From assembly GCA_012519705.1 (NCBI GenBank), contig JAAYPR010000029.1, forward strand, positions 1-61,244: DNA of 61,244 nucleotides. Direction: 5' to 3'. The notes under the pieces were generated by a model. The model saw only the letters and a list, made by a program, of their open reading frames with translations, was not told where the DNA came from and did no database searches. The stretch is from Campylobacteraceae bacterium (GTDB taxonomy: Bacteria; Campylobacterota; Campylobacteria; Campylobacterales; Campylobacteraceae). The translations under genes were made by a program, and so were the position numbers. This document shows, piece after piece, positions 52,037 through 60,553 of this stretch. Position 1 is the first letter of the stretch, and every line of letters starts with the position of its first letter.

Positions 52037-53453
52037 TTAGTGCCTCTTCTATAAAATTCATAGCTTCATCTTCATTTTTTTCGATGGCTAACTCAACTGC
52101 TCTTTTTGCTAAGTCTAGAAGTTGTTTTGAGTTTTCTTTTAACTCAAATGACTTTTTGATTTTTTCTTCTATTTTGGTTTGAGTTGGAATTTCTATAATT
52201 GGGATAATGATATTTAAAAATTCATCCTTATTAATAGCAGTTAAAATCGTGCCTGAGCAATTTTGTTTAAGTATTTGCTGAAAAGCTCTATTTTTGAAAA
52301 GCACAAGTAGAGTTTCAGAGTTTATTTTTTTAGAATTTAATACATAAAAACCTGTTGAGCACAACGCATTATCAAATTCTTTTGCTACAAGTGCAATCTT
52401 ATCAATAGAACCTTCAATAGATGAAACGATTACATCATTTGTTTTTATTTTTCTTCTTGCACGACTTGGCAAATCCTGCCCTAATTCATATATAAAATCT
52501 GTAATATTGCCATTATTTCCAATATTTGATAATTCTATATATTTATAATATTCCTTATCTTTTGGGCTATAGTTTGTATCTTTGAGAATACAAGCTGTTT
52601 TTAAAAACTCAAAACCACCTTTATAGCTTTTTATTTTTTCAATTATCTCATCATATTTTGGTTGATAATACTCGCTATCAAGTCGTCCGCTATTTCCAAA
52701 ACTATCTTTAAAAGATTTTATAGAGATATTTTCATTGCTAGGTTTGAAATTTAATAAATCAAGCTCTTCTAAAAGCAACTCTTCAGCTTCTTTGTAAAGA
52801 ATTTTACTATCTTCTAGTTTTTTATCGGATAAATCAAATATATCAACTATTTTCTTTTTAAAAGAATTATTGGGATTAAAAATTGGTAAATTCTTTACAA
52901 GACCTATAGTTAAATGGGGCTGTGCTGTCATAGATGACGAGCGAATTAATAAATTATAACTTATATTGGTAAGTAAGTATAAAAATAAAAATTTATAATC
53001 TATACTATTTAAACTTGAAGAGTTTAAGAATATCAAATCCCTTGTAACCGCTGTATTTTGATTAATTAATCCTATTCTAGCAATGCTTCCTCCTTTGGTT
53101 ACAACAATATCACCTTTTTTTATTACTTTTAGTGTGTTAAAAGATGGGTCATCTAAAACTGCTTGTGGAATTTTTACACAGCCTTCATAATCAATCTGGG
53201 TGTTAACATCCGCAACTCTTAAAAATGGTATATCTCCTTGATTATAAAATGGTTCAAGCGATGGGTAAAAAGCACTTGCATCTACTCTTATATCCATTTC
53301 AGCAAATGTTTTAAAAAAATCTTGCTTTGTTGAAATTTTTTTAAAAATAGATAAATACTCTTTCTTAAAATACTCACTATCAATTCTTTTTGTATCATTA
53401 TCTTCCAAAACCTCACTAAGTCTTAGCTCAACTGCTTCAAGCCCATCTAACAA
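52023..53453 (-). CDS. hsdS: Type I-like specificity (S) subunit
   Basis: 476 residues with the usual two-target-recognition-domain layout. TRD1 (~15-240): RIDSEYFKKEYLSIF, GDIPFLRVADVN, KKGDIVVTKGG; conserved helical repeat LSDKKLEDSKILYKEAEELLLEEL. TRD2 (~250-450): RLDSEYYQPKYDEIIEKI, YIELSNIGNNGN, KTNDVIVSSIEGS. A final helix closes the ring. The S subunit defines the bipartite recognition sequence, which cannot be predicted here. The gene is 32 nt downstream of the nuclease-methylase. Confidence 0.9.
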   Translation of the reverse strand: MLDGLEAVELRLSEVLEDNDTKRIDSEYFKKEYLSIFKKISTKQDFFKTFAEMDIRVDASAFYPSLEPFYNQGDIPFLRVADVNTQIDYEGCVKIPQAVLDDPSFNTLKVIKKGDIVVTKGGSIARIGLINQNTAVTRDLIFLNSSSLNSIDYKFLFLYLLTNISYNLLIRSSSMTAQPHLTIGLVKNLPIFNPNNSFKKKIVDIFDLSDKKLEDSKILYKEAEELLLEELDLLNFKPSNENISIKSFKDSFGNSGRLDSEYYQPKYDEIIEKIKSYKGGFEFLKTACILKDTNYSPKDKEYYKYIELSNIGNNGNITDFIYELGQDLPSRARRKIKTNDVIVSSIEGSIDKIALVAKEFDNALCSTGFYVLNSKKINSETLLVLFKNRAFQQILKQNCSGTILTAINKDEFLNIIIPIIEIPTQTKIEEKIKKSFELKENSKQLLDLAKRAVELAIEKNEDEAMNFIEEALNEYR

Positions 53454-53485
53454 AGCTTTGTATTTAGCTTCATTAAATGGGCTAT

Positions 53486-55462
53486 CTATTTTCCCCGCAC
53501 AAAACTAAGCTCCTCTTTCTTAGCAAACTCCAAAAACGCTTCTGCGATACCGTCATTTGTAAGTCCGTCGTGATTGTATAAATCATGCTCTACTATCAAA
53601 TGCCCGTTATTATCTAGCATATTTGAGCCATCATCGTTTTTTAGATAAATTTTCTCTCCACTATTATCCTTACTAGGTTTTTGCTGAGTTGCGAAAAATA
53701 TAGGATAATCATCTTTTTTAGGACATAACTCATCATCCCATTTTTGCACAAACAACACGGATGTTTTAGTACCTGTGTGAGGCTTGAAAACATTTCCGTG
53801 AAGTCCAACTACTGCTAAAATTCTGCATTTATCAGCTATAAAATCACGGATATATTTATCGCTTGAGTTGTTAAATCTACCTTGTGGTAGAACTACTGCC
53901 ATTCTTCCGCCACTTTTTAACATCTCAAGATTTCTTTCGATAAATAAAATATCTCTTCCCACTTTTGTTTGAAATTTGCCATTTGGTTTTTTGCCAAGTT
54001 CGTATTTGTGTAAAATTCTACTTTCTTTTATATCTCCTGCAAATGGCGGATTTGCCATGACGATATCAAACTCATATGATTTATCACTTTTTTTATCAGC
54101 CCTTAGCTTTTTAAGTCTTCGCCAACCATCAAAGTAAATTTCTTGCCAATCCTCATCTTTGGTTGACTCTTCCCATCTATCAAAGTCCAAAGAGTTAAGG
54201 TTTAAAACATTTGTGTGTCCATCTCCTGCGATGATATTTAGCATACGCGAAACTCTCACGCTTTTATCGTCAAAGTCTATCCCAAAAACTTTTTCTTTTA
54301 CATACTCTAAAGCTTTTGGGTGCTTTTTCTCTGCTGTAAAAAGATGCGACTCTTCTATACCTAAATCATCATAAATTTTTCTCCACACTTCAAAAACAGT
54401 ATGGATAGGAAAACCACAACTTCCACTTGCTGTATCTATCATAAACTCATCTTCTTGTGGGTTTAGCATTTTTACACACATATCTATCACATACCTTGGG
54501 GTGAAATACTGCCCTTTTTCGCCTTTTGAGGTTTTATTTACAAGATACTCAAAAGCATCATCAATCACATCAAGGTTTGAGTTAAAGAGTTTTACATCTT
54601 GAAGAGAGCTTACGCAAACGCTTAAATGCGACGCGGTAAGCTTTATCTTCTCATCATCGTTAAAAATTCCACTCCACTGCTTTTTGGCTTTTTTAAAAAT
54701 TTCTTCGATTTTTTCTTTTAATTCGCTGTCGCTCTCTCCATAATTTCTAAACTCTAAATGAGTTGAGAGTTTTCTAGTGTTTTGAAGTTCATCAAAAAGT
54801 TTTATAAAAATCAACTTGAAAACCTCTTCAAACACATCAACGCCGGCATTTGCCAAAACTTCATCTTCCATATCTAAAATGACGCTTTTTAAACTTCTTC
54901 TTTGAGTTTTTAAAATATCTATTTCTATCAAATCATCTATCGTTACGCGTTCGGTTAAGATGTCTTTTAAGCTTTGGTTTTGTGATGGGATGTTTGGGAT
55001 AGGTTCAAAATAATTTGGGTCTTTTCTGTGATAATAAACTATCTCTTTGCCATTTGTCCAAACCGCCATAGTCGCACCCGTGGAGTTGCAATAGCTTTTT
55101 AGCTGGTCTTTGCCGTCTTTTAGCTTTGGCTTTTTTACTTCGATGATGATATAAGGAACGGTTGGCTGAATTTTATCCATTATCACGATATCAGCTCTTT
55201 TTACTTCTCTACCAAAATGTACTGGAAACTCAAGCTGCATCCTTTCATAAGGATAGCCGTATTCTTCGTGAAGTTTTATAAGATAGAGTTGTCTTACTAC
55301 CTCTTCAGGTGTTAGCCTTATATCCTTTTTCCGCACTTTGCAAACTACATACGGAACTAATCCGCTTTTTTGCTCTTTTTGGATAATCTCTAAATCGTTT
55401 TTATAATCTTCTAATAACTCTAAACTATAATTTGAGTCTTTTAATATATCTGATATTGTCAT
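53486..55462 (-). CDS. Fused nuclease-N6-adenine methyltransferase (BcgI-like A subunit)
   Basis: 658 residues. The N-terminal ~160 residues are a type I HsdR N-terminal PD-(D/E)xK nuclease: Asp91 in KRADIVIMD, then Glu108-x-Lys110 in IIIEVKKPK. Residues ~200-550 are the N6-adenine methylase (HsdM-like): MTase motif I DTASGSCGFP at 343-351, motif IV NPPF at 471-474, and FxGxG-like GQYFTPRYVID. There is no helicase motor domain, and no HsdR gene is in the window. This architecture is that of BcgI (type IIB), which cuts on both sides of its site. It pairs with the S gene. Confidence 0.85.
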   Translation of the reverse strand: MTISDILKDSNYSLELLEDYKNDLEIIQKEQKSGLVPYVVCKVRKKDIRLTPEEVVRQLYLIKLHEEYGYPYERMQLEFPVHFGREVKRADIVIMDKIQPTVPYIIIEVKKPKLKDGKDQLKSYCNSTGATMAVWTNGKEIVYYHRKDPNYFEPIPNIPSQNQSLKDILTERVTIDDLIEIDILKTQRRSLKSVILDMEDEVLANAGVDVFEEVFKLIFIKLFDELQNTRKLSTHLEFRNYGESDSELKEKIEEIFKKAKKQWSGIFNDDEKIKLTASHLSVCVSSLQDVKLFNSNLDVIDDAFEYLVNKTSKGEKGQYFTPRYVIDMCVKMLNPQEDEFMIDTASGSCGFPIHTVFEVWRKIYDDLGIEESHLFTAEKKHPKALEYVKEKVFGIDFDDKSVRVSRMLNIIAGDGHTNVLNLNSLDFDRWEESTKDEDWQEIYFDGWRRLKKLRADKKSDKSYEFDIVMANPPFAGDIKESRILHKYELGKKPNGKFQTKVGRDILFIERNLEMLKSGGRMAVVLPQGRFNNSSDKYIRDFIADKCRILAVVGLHGNVFKPHTGTKTSVLFVQKWDDELCPKKDDYPIFFATQQKPSKDNSGEKIYLKNDDGSNMLDNNGHLIVEHDLYNHDGLTNDGIAEAFLEFAKKEELSFVRGK

Positions 55463-55798
55463 TTTAAAACCTTTTTATTTATCATTTTTTATCCATCGCT
55501 TATTTTATCTATAGTTTTTTTATTTATCGTGGCTTTTGTCTTTTGTTAAAATTTTAGTTTTATTTTTTTGTAAAAAGCTATTTTATCCACTTTTTTATAC
55601 CAAACCGTTATTTTACTTAAATTTGGCTAAGTGTAAGCTGTATAAACATCGGTGTATTTATTTGATTGCTGTTAATTTTGTTTAATTATGTGAATATAGA
55701 GTATTAATTTTAAATAATAAATTTATCTGATTTTATTTAAGTATTTTTGATAAAAATGGTTTTTAAAGTGAAATCTTCGTAAAGGGAATTAAAATAAA
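55463..55798. other. AT-rich gap upstream of the restriction operon
   Basis: 336 nt, extremely AT-rich, no plausible gene. It should hold the promoter for the restriction operon on the minus strand, but no -10 stands out among many AT runs. The tRNA-Asn transcript also points this way, and readthrough from it is possible. Confidence 0.5.
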
Positions 55799-55873
55799 TG
55801 GCTCCGGATGCTGGATTCGAACCAGCGACCAATCGGTTAACAGCCGACTACTCTACCGCTGAGCTAATCCGGA
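55799..55873 (-). tRNA. tRNA-Asn (anticodon GUU)
   Basis: 75 nt. Acceptor arm TCCGGAT/ATCCGGA, anticodon loop CTGTTAA with GUU (55839-55841), T-arm CTGGTTCGAATCCAG. The terminal CCA is encoded (55799-55801). A clean cloverleaf. Confidence 0.96.
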
Positions 55874-56032
55874 ACGTTTAAAAAAGAAATGTAATTATAA
55901 TAGATTTTTTTATTAATGTCAAGCGTTTTTTATAATTTAAGCTAAATTTTAGCAAATTTAGAGTTTTTCAGCAGAATTTCTTAGAATTTATCAAATTTAT
56001 ATATAATCATCTAAAAAACAGAAGGATAAAAT

Positions 56033-56524
56033 ATGAAAAAACTACTTTTAGGCTTTTTAGTTTGCCTTGGCTCACTTTTTGCAAATGATGATGATATTAA
56101 CAAAATCGGCTCAGTAACTACAGCGTGGAAACTTCTTGGTAAAAACGATAGAATCGAAGTTATCTCCGTAAAAGACCCAAAAGTTGATGGGGTGACATGC
56201 TTCCTTTCTTATGCTAAAAAAGGCGGAACTAGCGAAATCGTCGGACTTGAAGAAGATACAAGCAACGCTTCGGTTTCGTGCGTACAAACAGACCAGAAAA
56301 TCATCATAAAAGAAAAGATAGACGGCGATAAAGAGAGTATCTTTAAAAAACGAAGCTCAGTGCTGTTTAAAAAAACTCAAGTTGTTAGAATGTATGACCC
56401 AAAAAGCCAAACTCTCATCTACCTAGCCTACTCTGACAGACTAATAGACGGCTCACCAAACAACTCTGTTTCGGCAATTCCTTGCAATCAAGCGGTTGGA
56501 AATGTCTGCGAGTTTAGAGAGTAA
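56033..56524 (+). CDS. creA: CreA family periplasmic protein
   Basis: 163 residues. Sec signal ends near LFA|N. CreA domain: KIGSVTTAWKLLGKNDRIEV, VKDPKVDGVTCFLSYAKKGG, and SSVLFKKTQVVRMYDPKSQTLIYLAYSDRLIDGSP. The final SAIPCNQAVGNVCEF carries a Cys pair. Function unsettled. It lies 12 nt upstream of gshF and is likely co-transcribed. Confidence 0.9.
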   Translation: MKKLLLGFLVCLGSLFANDDDINKIGSVTTAWKLLGKNDRIEVISVKDPKVDGVTCFLSYAKKGGTSEIVGLEEDTSNASVSCVQTDQKIIIKEKIDGDKESIFKKRSSVLFKKTQVVRMYDPKSQTLIYLAYSDRLIDGSPNNSVSAIPCNQAVGNVCEFRE

Positions 56525-56536
56525 AGGGGTAAAACT

Positions 56537-58684
56537 ATGGATGAAAAAAATTACCCATTTTCAAAAATTTATAAAAATGCTCTAATCGGGCTTGAAAGAG
56601 AGAGTTTAAGGGTGGATGAAAATGGCAAAATGTCACAAGCCCCGCACCTTAAAAGCTTCAAAGACTCAAACCCTTACATCCAAACCGACTTTGCCCAAAA
56701 CCAAGTTGAGATAATAACCCCGCCTAAAAAAAGCGTTGACGAGCTGTTTTCATACCTAAAAGCCTCTCATCAAATCGTTTCAAACTCTTATAAAGACGAG
56801 TTTTTGTGGAGCTTTAGCACTCCTGGGACTACACCAAAAGAAAGCGATATAAAAATAGCTAAAAAAAGCAACGCCGAAGCCTATAAATACCGCAAATATC
56901 TAGCTAAAAAATACGGCAAACTAAAGCAGCTGATGTGTGGGATACACTATAACTTTAGCTTTGACAGGGAAACTCTAGATGAAATTTATGCTGATGAGCC
57001 AAATAAAGATGAGCTTATAAATGAGCTTTATATGAAGCTAGCAAGAAACTATATGAGATACCGCTATATCCTTACTTGCTTTTTGGGGGCGACGCCTTTT
57101 GCTATAGCTGGTGGGAACAAAGATGTGTTTCGCTCTTTTAGGCAGAGTCCATTTGGGTATAAAAATCTCGAAAAAATCGATGTCTCTTATGAGAGCCTGG
57201 ATGCTTACAAAAAAAGCATAAAAACTGCTCTTAAAAAAGGCCAGATAAGTTTTAAACAAGAGCTTTACGTTGATGTTAGGATAAGGTATGAGAAAGAGCG
57301 GATTAACTACATAGAGTTTAGAAATTTTGACTTAAATCCATTTGAGCCTTACGGGATAAACAGAGATGATATAGAGTTTATCAAGCTTTTTATAGTTTTA
57401 ATGGCATTTTTGCCTGAAAAAGAGTGCAAGGCTGGGGATGAACTTCAAGATAAAACCACACTTGGGCATCCTTTTAGTGAATGCGTAAATTTGAGTGAAG
57501 CAAAAGAAATTTTAAACTCAATGCGTGAACTCTCAGCTAAGCTGGGAAAAAGTACAAATTTAGCTCAAATTTTAGATGAAAAAGAAAAAGCTTTAGATAA
57601 TCCAAAGCTAACTCTAGCTGGTAAAGTTCTAACTCTTTGTAAAAACAAAGATGAGTTTTTAGAGTTTGGGTTAAGCTTAGCTAGAAAACACAAAGAGATT
57701 TATAGTCAAAACCCCTACTCTCTTCACGGCTTTGAAACGCTTGAACTCTCGACCCAAAGTCTAATTAAAACTGCTATTTCAAGGGGAATCGGGGTTGAAA
57801 TTTTAGATAGAAGCCAAAATATCATAAAACTAAGTTATGATGACGCTCAGGAAATTTTAAAAAGTGCAAATATGTCCTCTAAAGACTCTCTTATAAGCTA
57901 CTTTATCATGCAAAATAAAAGCGTTACGAAGAAAATTTTAAGCGAGAATGGCATAAACACTCCAAAGTCTTTAGATTTTGCAGGTTTTGACGAGGCACTT
58001 GAAGTTTACGATGAGTTTGATAAGCTTGTCATCAAACCACAAAACACAAACTATGGACTTGGGATTACTATCTTTGAAGAAAAACCAAGCTTTGATAATT
58101 TTAGAGAAGCTTTAACAAATGCTTTTAGTGAAGATAGCGTTGTGCTGATAGAAGAGTTTGTGAAAGGCGAGGAGTACCGCTTTTACGTGCAAGATGACAA
58201 AGTTCTAGCCATCTCAAAAAGAGAGCCACCTAAAGTTGTAGGCGATGGTAAAAGTACTATTTCAGAGCTCATTGACATTTTAAACCAAGACCCACAAAGA
58301 AAAGATGGACATATCGCTCCGATGTGTTATGTAAAGAAAAATGAACCTGTAAAACTATGGATAGAAAGCCAAGGCTTTAGTTTTGATAGCGTGCTAGAAG
58401 CTGGACAGGAAATAACTCTTAGAAAAAACTCAAATGTCTCAACTGGTGGAATTTCCATAGATAAAACTGATGAGATAGATGAGTTTTACAAAGATATCGC
58501 TATCAAGTCAGCCAAGGCATTAAAAAGCAGGATTTGCGGTATTGATATGATAATAAATGAGAAAAATTACGCAGTGATTGAGGCGAATTTTAACCCTGCT
58601 ATGATGATACACTTGTTTCCAAAAATAGGCAAAAGTAGGGATGTGGCAACTCCGTTTTTGGAAATGTTGTTTGGGGAAATTTAG
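56537..58684 (+). CDS. gshF: Bifunctional glutamate-cysteine ligase/glutathione synthetase
   Basis: 715 residues, near the usual ~750 for GshF. The N-terminal GshA-like part (1-~430): LIGLERESLRVDENGKM, TDFAQNQVEIITPP, GIHYNFSFD. The C-terminal ATP-grasp part (~450-715): KLVIKPQNTNYGLGITIF, VLIEEFVKGEEYRFYV, KSRICGIDMIINEKNYAVIEANFNPAM. It makes glutathione in two steps in one protein. Typical of Firmicutes and a few Gram-negatives; campylobacters such as C. jejuni lack it, so it may have been acquired. A start with GGGGTAAAACT before the ATG. Confidence 0.92.
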   Translation: MDEKNYPFSKIYKNALIGLERESLRVDENGKMSQAPHLKSFKDSNPYIQTDFAQNQVEIITPPKKSVDELFSYLKASHQIVSNSYKDEFLWSFSTPGTTPKESDIKIAKKSNAEAYKYRKYLAKKYGKLKQLMCGIHYNFSFDRETLDEIYADEPNKDELINELYMKLARNYMRYRYILTCFLGATPFAIAGGNKDVFRSFRQSPFGYKNLEKIDVSYESLDAYKKSIKTALKKGQISFKQELYVDVRIRYEKERINYIEFRNFDLNPFEPYGINRDDIEFIKLFIVLMAFLPEKECKAGDELQDKTTLGHPFSECVNLSEAKEILNSMRELSAKLGKSTNLAQILDEKEKALDNPKLTLAGKVLTLCKNKDEFLEFGLSLARKHKEIYSQNPYSLHGFETLELSTQSLIKTAISRGIGVEILDRSQNIIKLSYDDAQEILKSANMSSKDSLISYFIMQNKSVTKKILSENGINTPKSLDFAGFDEALEVYDEFDKLVIKPQNTNYGLGITIFEEKPSFDNFREALTNAFSEDSVVLIEEFVKGEEYRFYVQDDKVLAISKREPPKVVGDGKSTISELIDILNQDPQRKDGHIAPMCYVKKNEPVKLWIESQGFSFDSVLEAGQEITLRKNSNVSTGGISIDKTDEIDEFYKDIAIKSAKALKSRICGIDMIINEKNYAVIEANFNPAMMIHLFPKIGKSRDVATPFLEMLFGEI

Positions 58685-58717
58685 TTGCTAAATTTAACTC
58701 CAGAATTTTAAGAATTA

Positions 58718-59143
58718 GATTGCCGCGGTTTTCGTAGAAAACCTCGCAATGACGACTATGGTGGTTTTAGTAAATTTAGGTTTTAAAATTTTATTTTTAA
58801 TAAATTTGATTTTATAAAATTTCTTACAAATTTTATCTACTAACCTCGTCATTGCGAGATTTGAAGCAAAATGGAAAATCGTGGCAATCAACTAGGTTAA
58901 ACTCTAAACTAAATTCAATGGTTAAATTTTTATAAAATCATATGCAAATTTTTCTTAAGTAGAAATCTTATAAATTTCTTATGATTTTATCTAATGGATT
59001 GCTTCAGCCTAAAGGACAACGCAGTGACGACTTTGGAAATTTAAGAGTTAGACTGCCACGTCGCTTCGCTCCTCGCAATGACGGTGGAGAGTGAATTTTA
59101 AGGTCTAGACTCCACGGTTTTCATAGAAAACCAAATAATGACG
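58718..59143. repeat. Cluster of GTCATTGCGA...GCAATC repeat units (C)
   Basis: In the 474-nt gap after gshF. Units: 58718-58753 (inverted), 58847-58889, 58997-59028 (inverted, degenerate), 59051-59083 (inverted), 59106-59143 (degenerate). Same end sequences as clusters A and B. Centres include GGTTTTCGTAGAAAACC and the variant GTCGCTTCGCTCCTCGC. The gap holds no gene. Confidence 0.85.
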
Positions 59144-59158
59144 GCTGGGAATATTTTA

Positions 59159-59797
59159 TTAACCTAGCCTTAATATCTCCCAGCCATTTTTTAGAGCTTC
59201 GGCTTCTAGTTTTTCATCTGGGTTTACGCAAAACACCTCATCAGCGTATTTACAAAGTGGTAGGTCGTTTATAGAGTCTGTGTAAAATACTACTTTACTT
59301 GGGTTTAAGCCCTGCTCTTTTATATGAAGTTTTAAGCCATCAATTTTGCCCTCTCTAAAAGTTAGTGGCTCATGAAATTTGCTTGTGTAGTAGTTATTTT
59401 CTACTTTTAGTTTTACGCCCATTGAGTATTTAGCTCCTAGAAACTTAGCAACTGGTTTTACTACATACTCAGGCGTTGCAGAGATGATCAAATTTGGTTC
59501 TGTATTTGCTAGCCAACCTCTTGCTTCTTTGAAAACTATCGGCTCTATTTTACTTTGTAAAAACTCAGGCATCAAAGCATCTATCTCATCTAAGCTTAAG
59601 CTTTTTAGTGAGCTTACTGAAAACTCTAGGTATTCAAGCATATTAAGCTCGCCTTTGTCGTATAGCTCGCCCATTTTTATATTTTCTTCTATAAACTTCT
59701 CATCTATGATGTTTTTCTCTAGCAAAAACTGATGCCATAGGTCGTAACTATCGCCGTTTATTAAAGTTTTGTCTAAGTCAAATACTGTTAGTGTCAT
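59159..59797 (-). CDS. HAD-superfamily phosphatase (HAD-IB, SerB-like)
   Basis: 212 residues. HAD motif I VFDLDKTLING, motif II LIISATPEYVVKP, motif III (Lys of REGKIDGLK), motif IV VVFYTDSINDLPLCKYAD. Cap and length fit the HAD-IB group (phosphoserine-phosphatase-like or glycerol-phosphatase-like). Substrate unknown. Its start overlaps the patatin gene's stop by 20 nt. Confidence 0.9.
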   Translation of the reverse strand: MTLTVFDLDKTLINGDSYDLWHQFLLEKNIIDEKFIEENIKMGELYDKGELNMLEYLEFSVSSLKSLSLDEIDALMPEFLQSKIEPIVFKEARGWLANTEPNLIISATPEYVVKPVAKFLGAKYSMGVKLKVENNYYTSKFHEPLTFREGKIDGLKLHIKEQGLNPSKVVFYTDSINDLPLCKYADEVFCVNPDEKLEAEALKNGWEILRLG

Positions 59798-60539
59798 ACT
59801 TTTCCTTTATTTTGATTTCTGCGTCAATGTAGCCAAGCTCAAAAAGAGCGTCAAACTCCTTAAAGCTAAAAAGACTAAATTTGTTTAAATTTGGATTTGT
59901 CAGATAGATAGCATTTTTGCAAATTTCAGCTCTTGAGGGGGTAAGTGCGATTTTAAGGGCTTGTTTTGTAGTTCTTATAATTCCGCCCTTCCCACTACCC
60001 ACAAAAGGTTGCAAATCAACCGCCCAGATATCTAAACCATACTTTTTAAGTGGAGTTATAGGAAGGTTGTCTTTAAAACAGCCATCAGCCAAAAGATAGT
60101 CGTTATATTTTACAGCTTCAAAAACTGGCGTTATAGCACAACTTCCAAGAACTAGTTTTAAAATTTCCCCTTCATTTAGATAGACAACTTCCCCACTTAC
60201 CAAATCAACTGCTGAAATATAAACTGGGGTATTTAGCTCTTTTAAATCACTAAATTTAACTAAGTTTTGAATGGTTTTTGAAGCTACATCAATTTTAAAA
60301 AAACTTTTATTGAACGGGAAATTTAGCTTAAAAGCTTTTTTAAAATCACTAGTTTTTATAATTTCTAAAATCTCTTTTGGCTTCAAACCACTTGCATAAG
60401 CCACAGCCACAAAAGCTCCTATACTTGCACCTGAGAGAGCCTTTATCTTGATACCAAGTTCGTCAAATTTAGCCAAAACTCCTAGGTGGTACGCACCACG
60501 TGCCGCACCACCTGAGAGCGAGAGAGTTATCTCTTTTAT
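59778..60539 (-). CDS. Patatin-like phospholipase; start codon apparently ATA
   Basis: 253 residues if started at the ATA (60537-60539). Patatin motifs: oxyanion loop SGGAARGAY (glycine-rich, within the part upstream of any standard start codon), nucleophile elbow ALSGASIGAF (GxSxG), and catalytic Asp in LADGCFKDNLP. The first conventional start in frame is a TTG at 60476, and it would remove the oxyanion loop. Upstream of the ATA the frame has a stop (TAG), with no ATG, GTG or TTG between. The ATA has AAAGGA six nt before it. Probably releases fatty acids from phospholipids. It lies between hemE and the HAD gene. Confidence 0.8.
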   Translation of the reverse strand: MKEITLSLSGGAARGAYHLGVLAKFDELGIKIKALSGASIGAFVAVAYASGLKPKEILEIIKTSDFKKAFKLNFPFNKSFFKIDVASKTIQNLVKFSDLKELNTPVYISAVDLVSGEVVYLNEGEILKLVLGSCAITPVFEAVKYNDYLLADGCFKDNLPITPLKKYGLDIWAVDLQPFVGSGKGGIIRTTKQALKIALTPSRAEICKNAIYLTNPNLNKFSLFSFKEFDALFELGYIDAEIKIKEKYDTNSI

Positions 60540-60553
60540 AGTTTGTCCTTTAC

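Noticed and set aside
51000-55462. Ordinary type I restriction system
   Set aside because: The methylase already carries the nuclease domain and there is no helicase subunit in the window, so a standard HsdRMS reading is wrong; BcgI-like is the better fit.
55463-55873. tRNA-Asn as an integration site for the restriction operon
   Set aside because: I looked for a repeat of the tRNA 3' end (CTGGTTCGAATCCAGC or GGAGCCA context) near 50644-50995, on the far side of the operon, and found none. No integrase is visible.
60476-60478. TTG as start of the patatin gene
   Set aside because: It would remove the glycine-rich oxyanion loop needed for catalysis; the ATA start keeps the whole domain.
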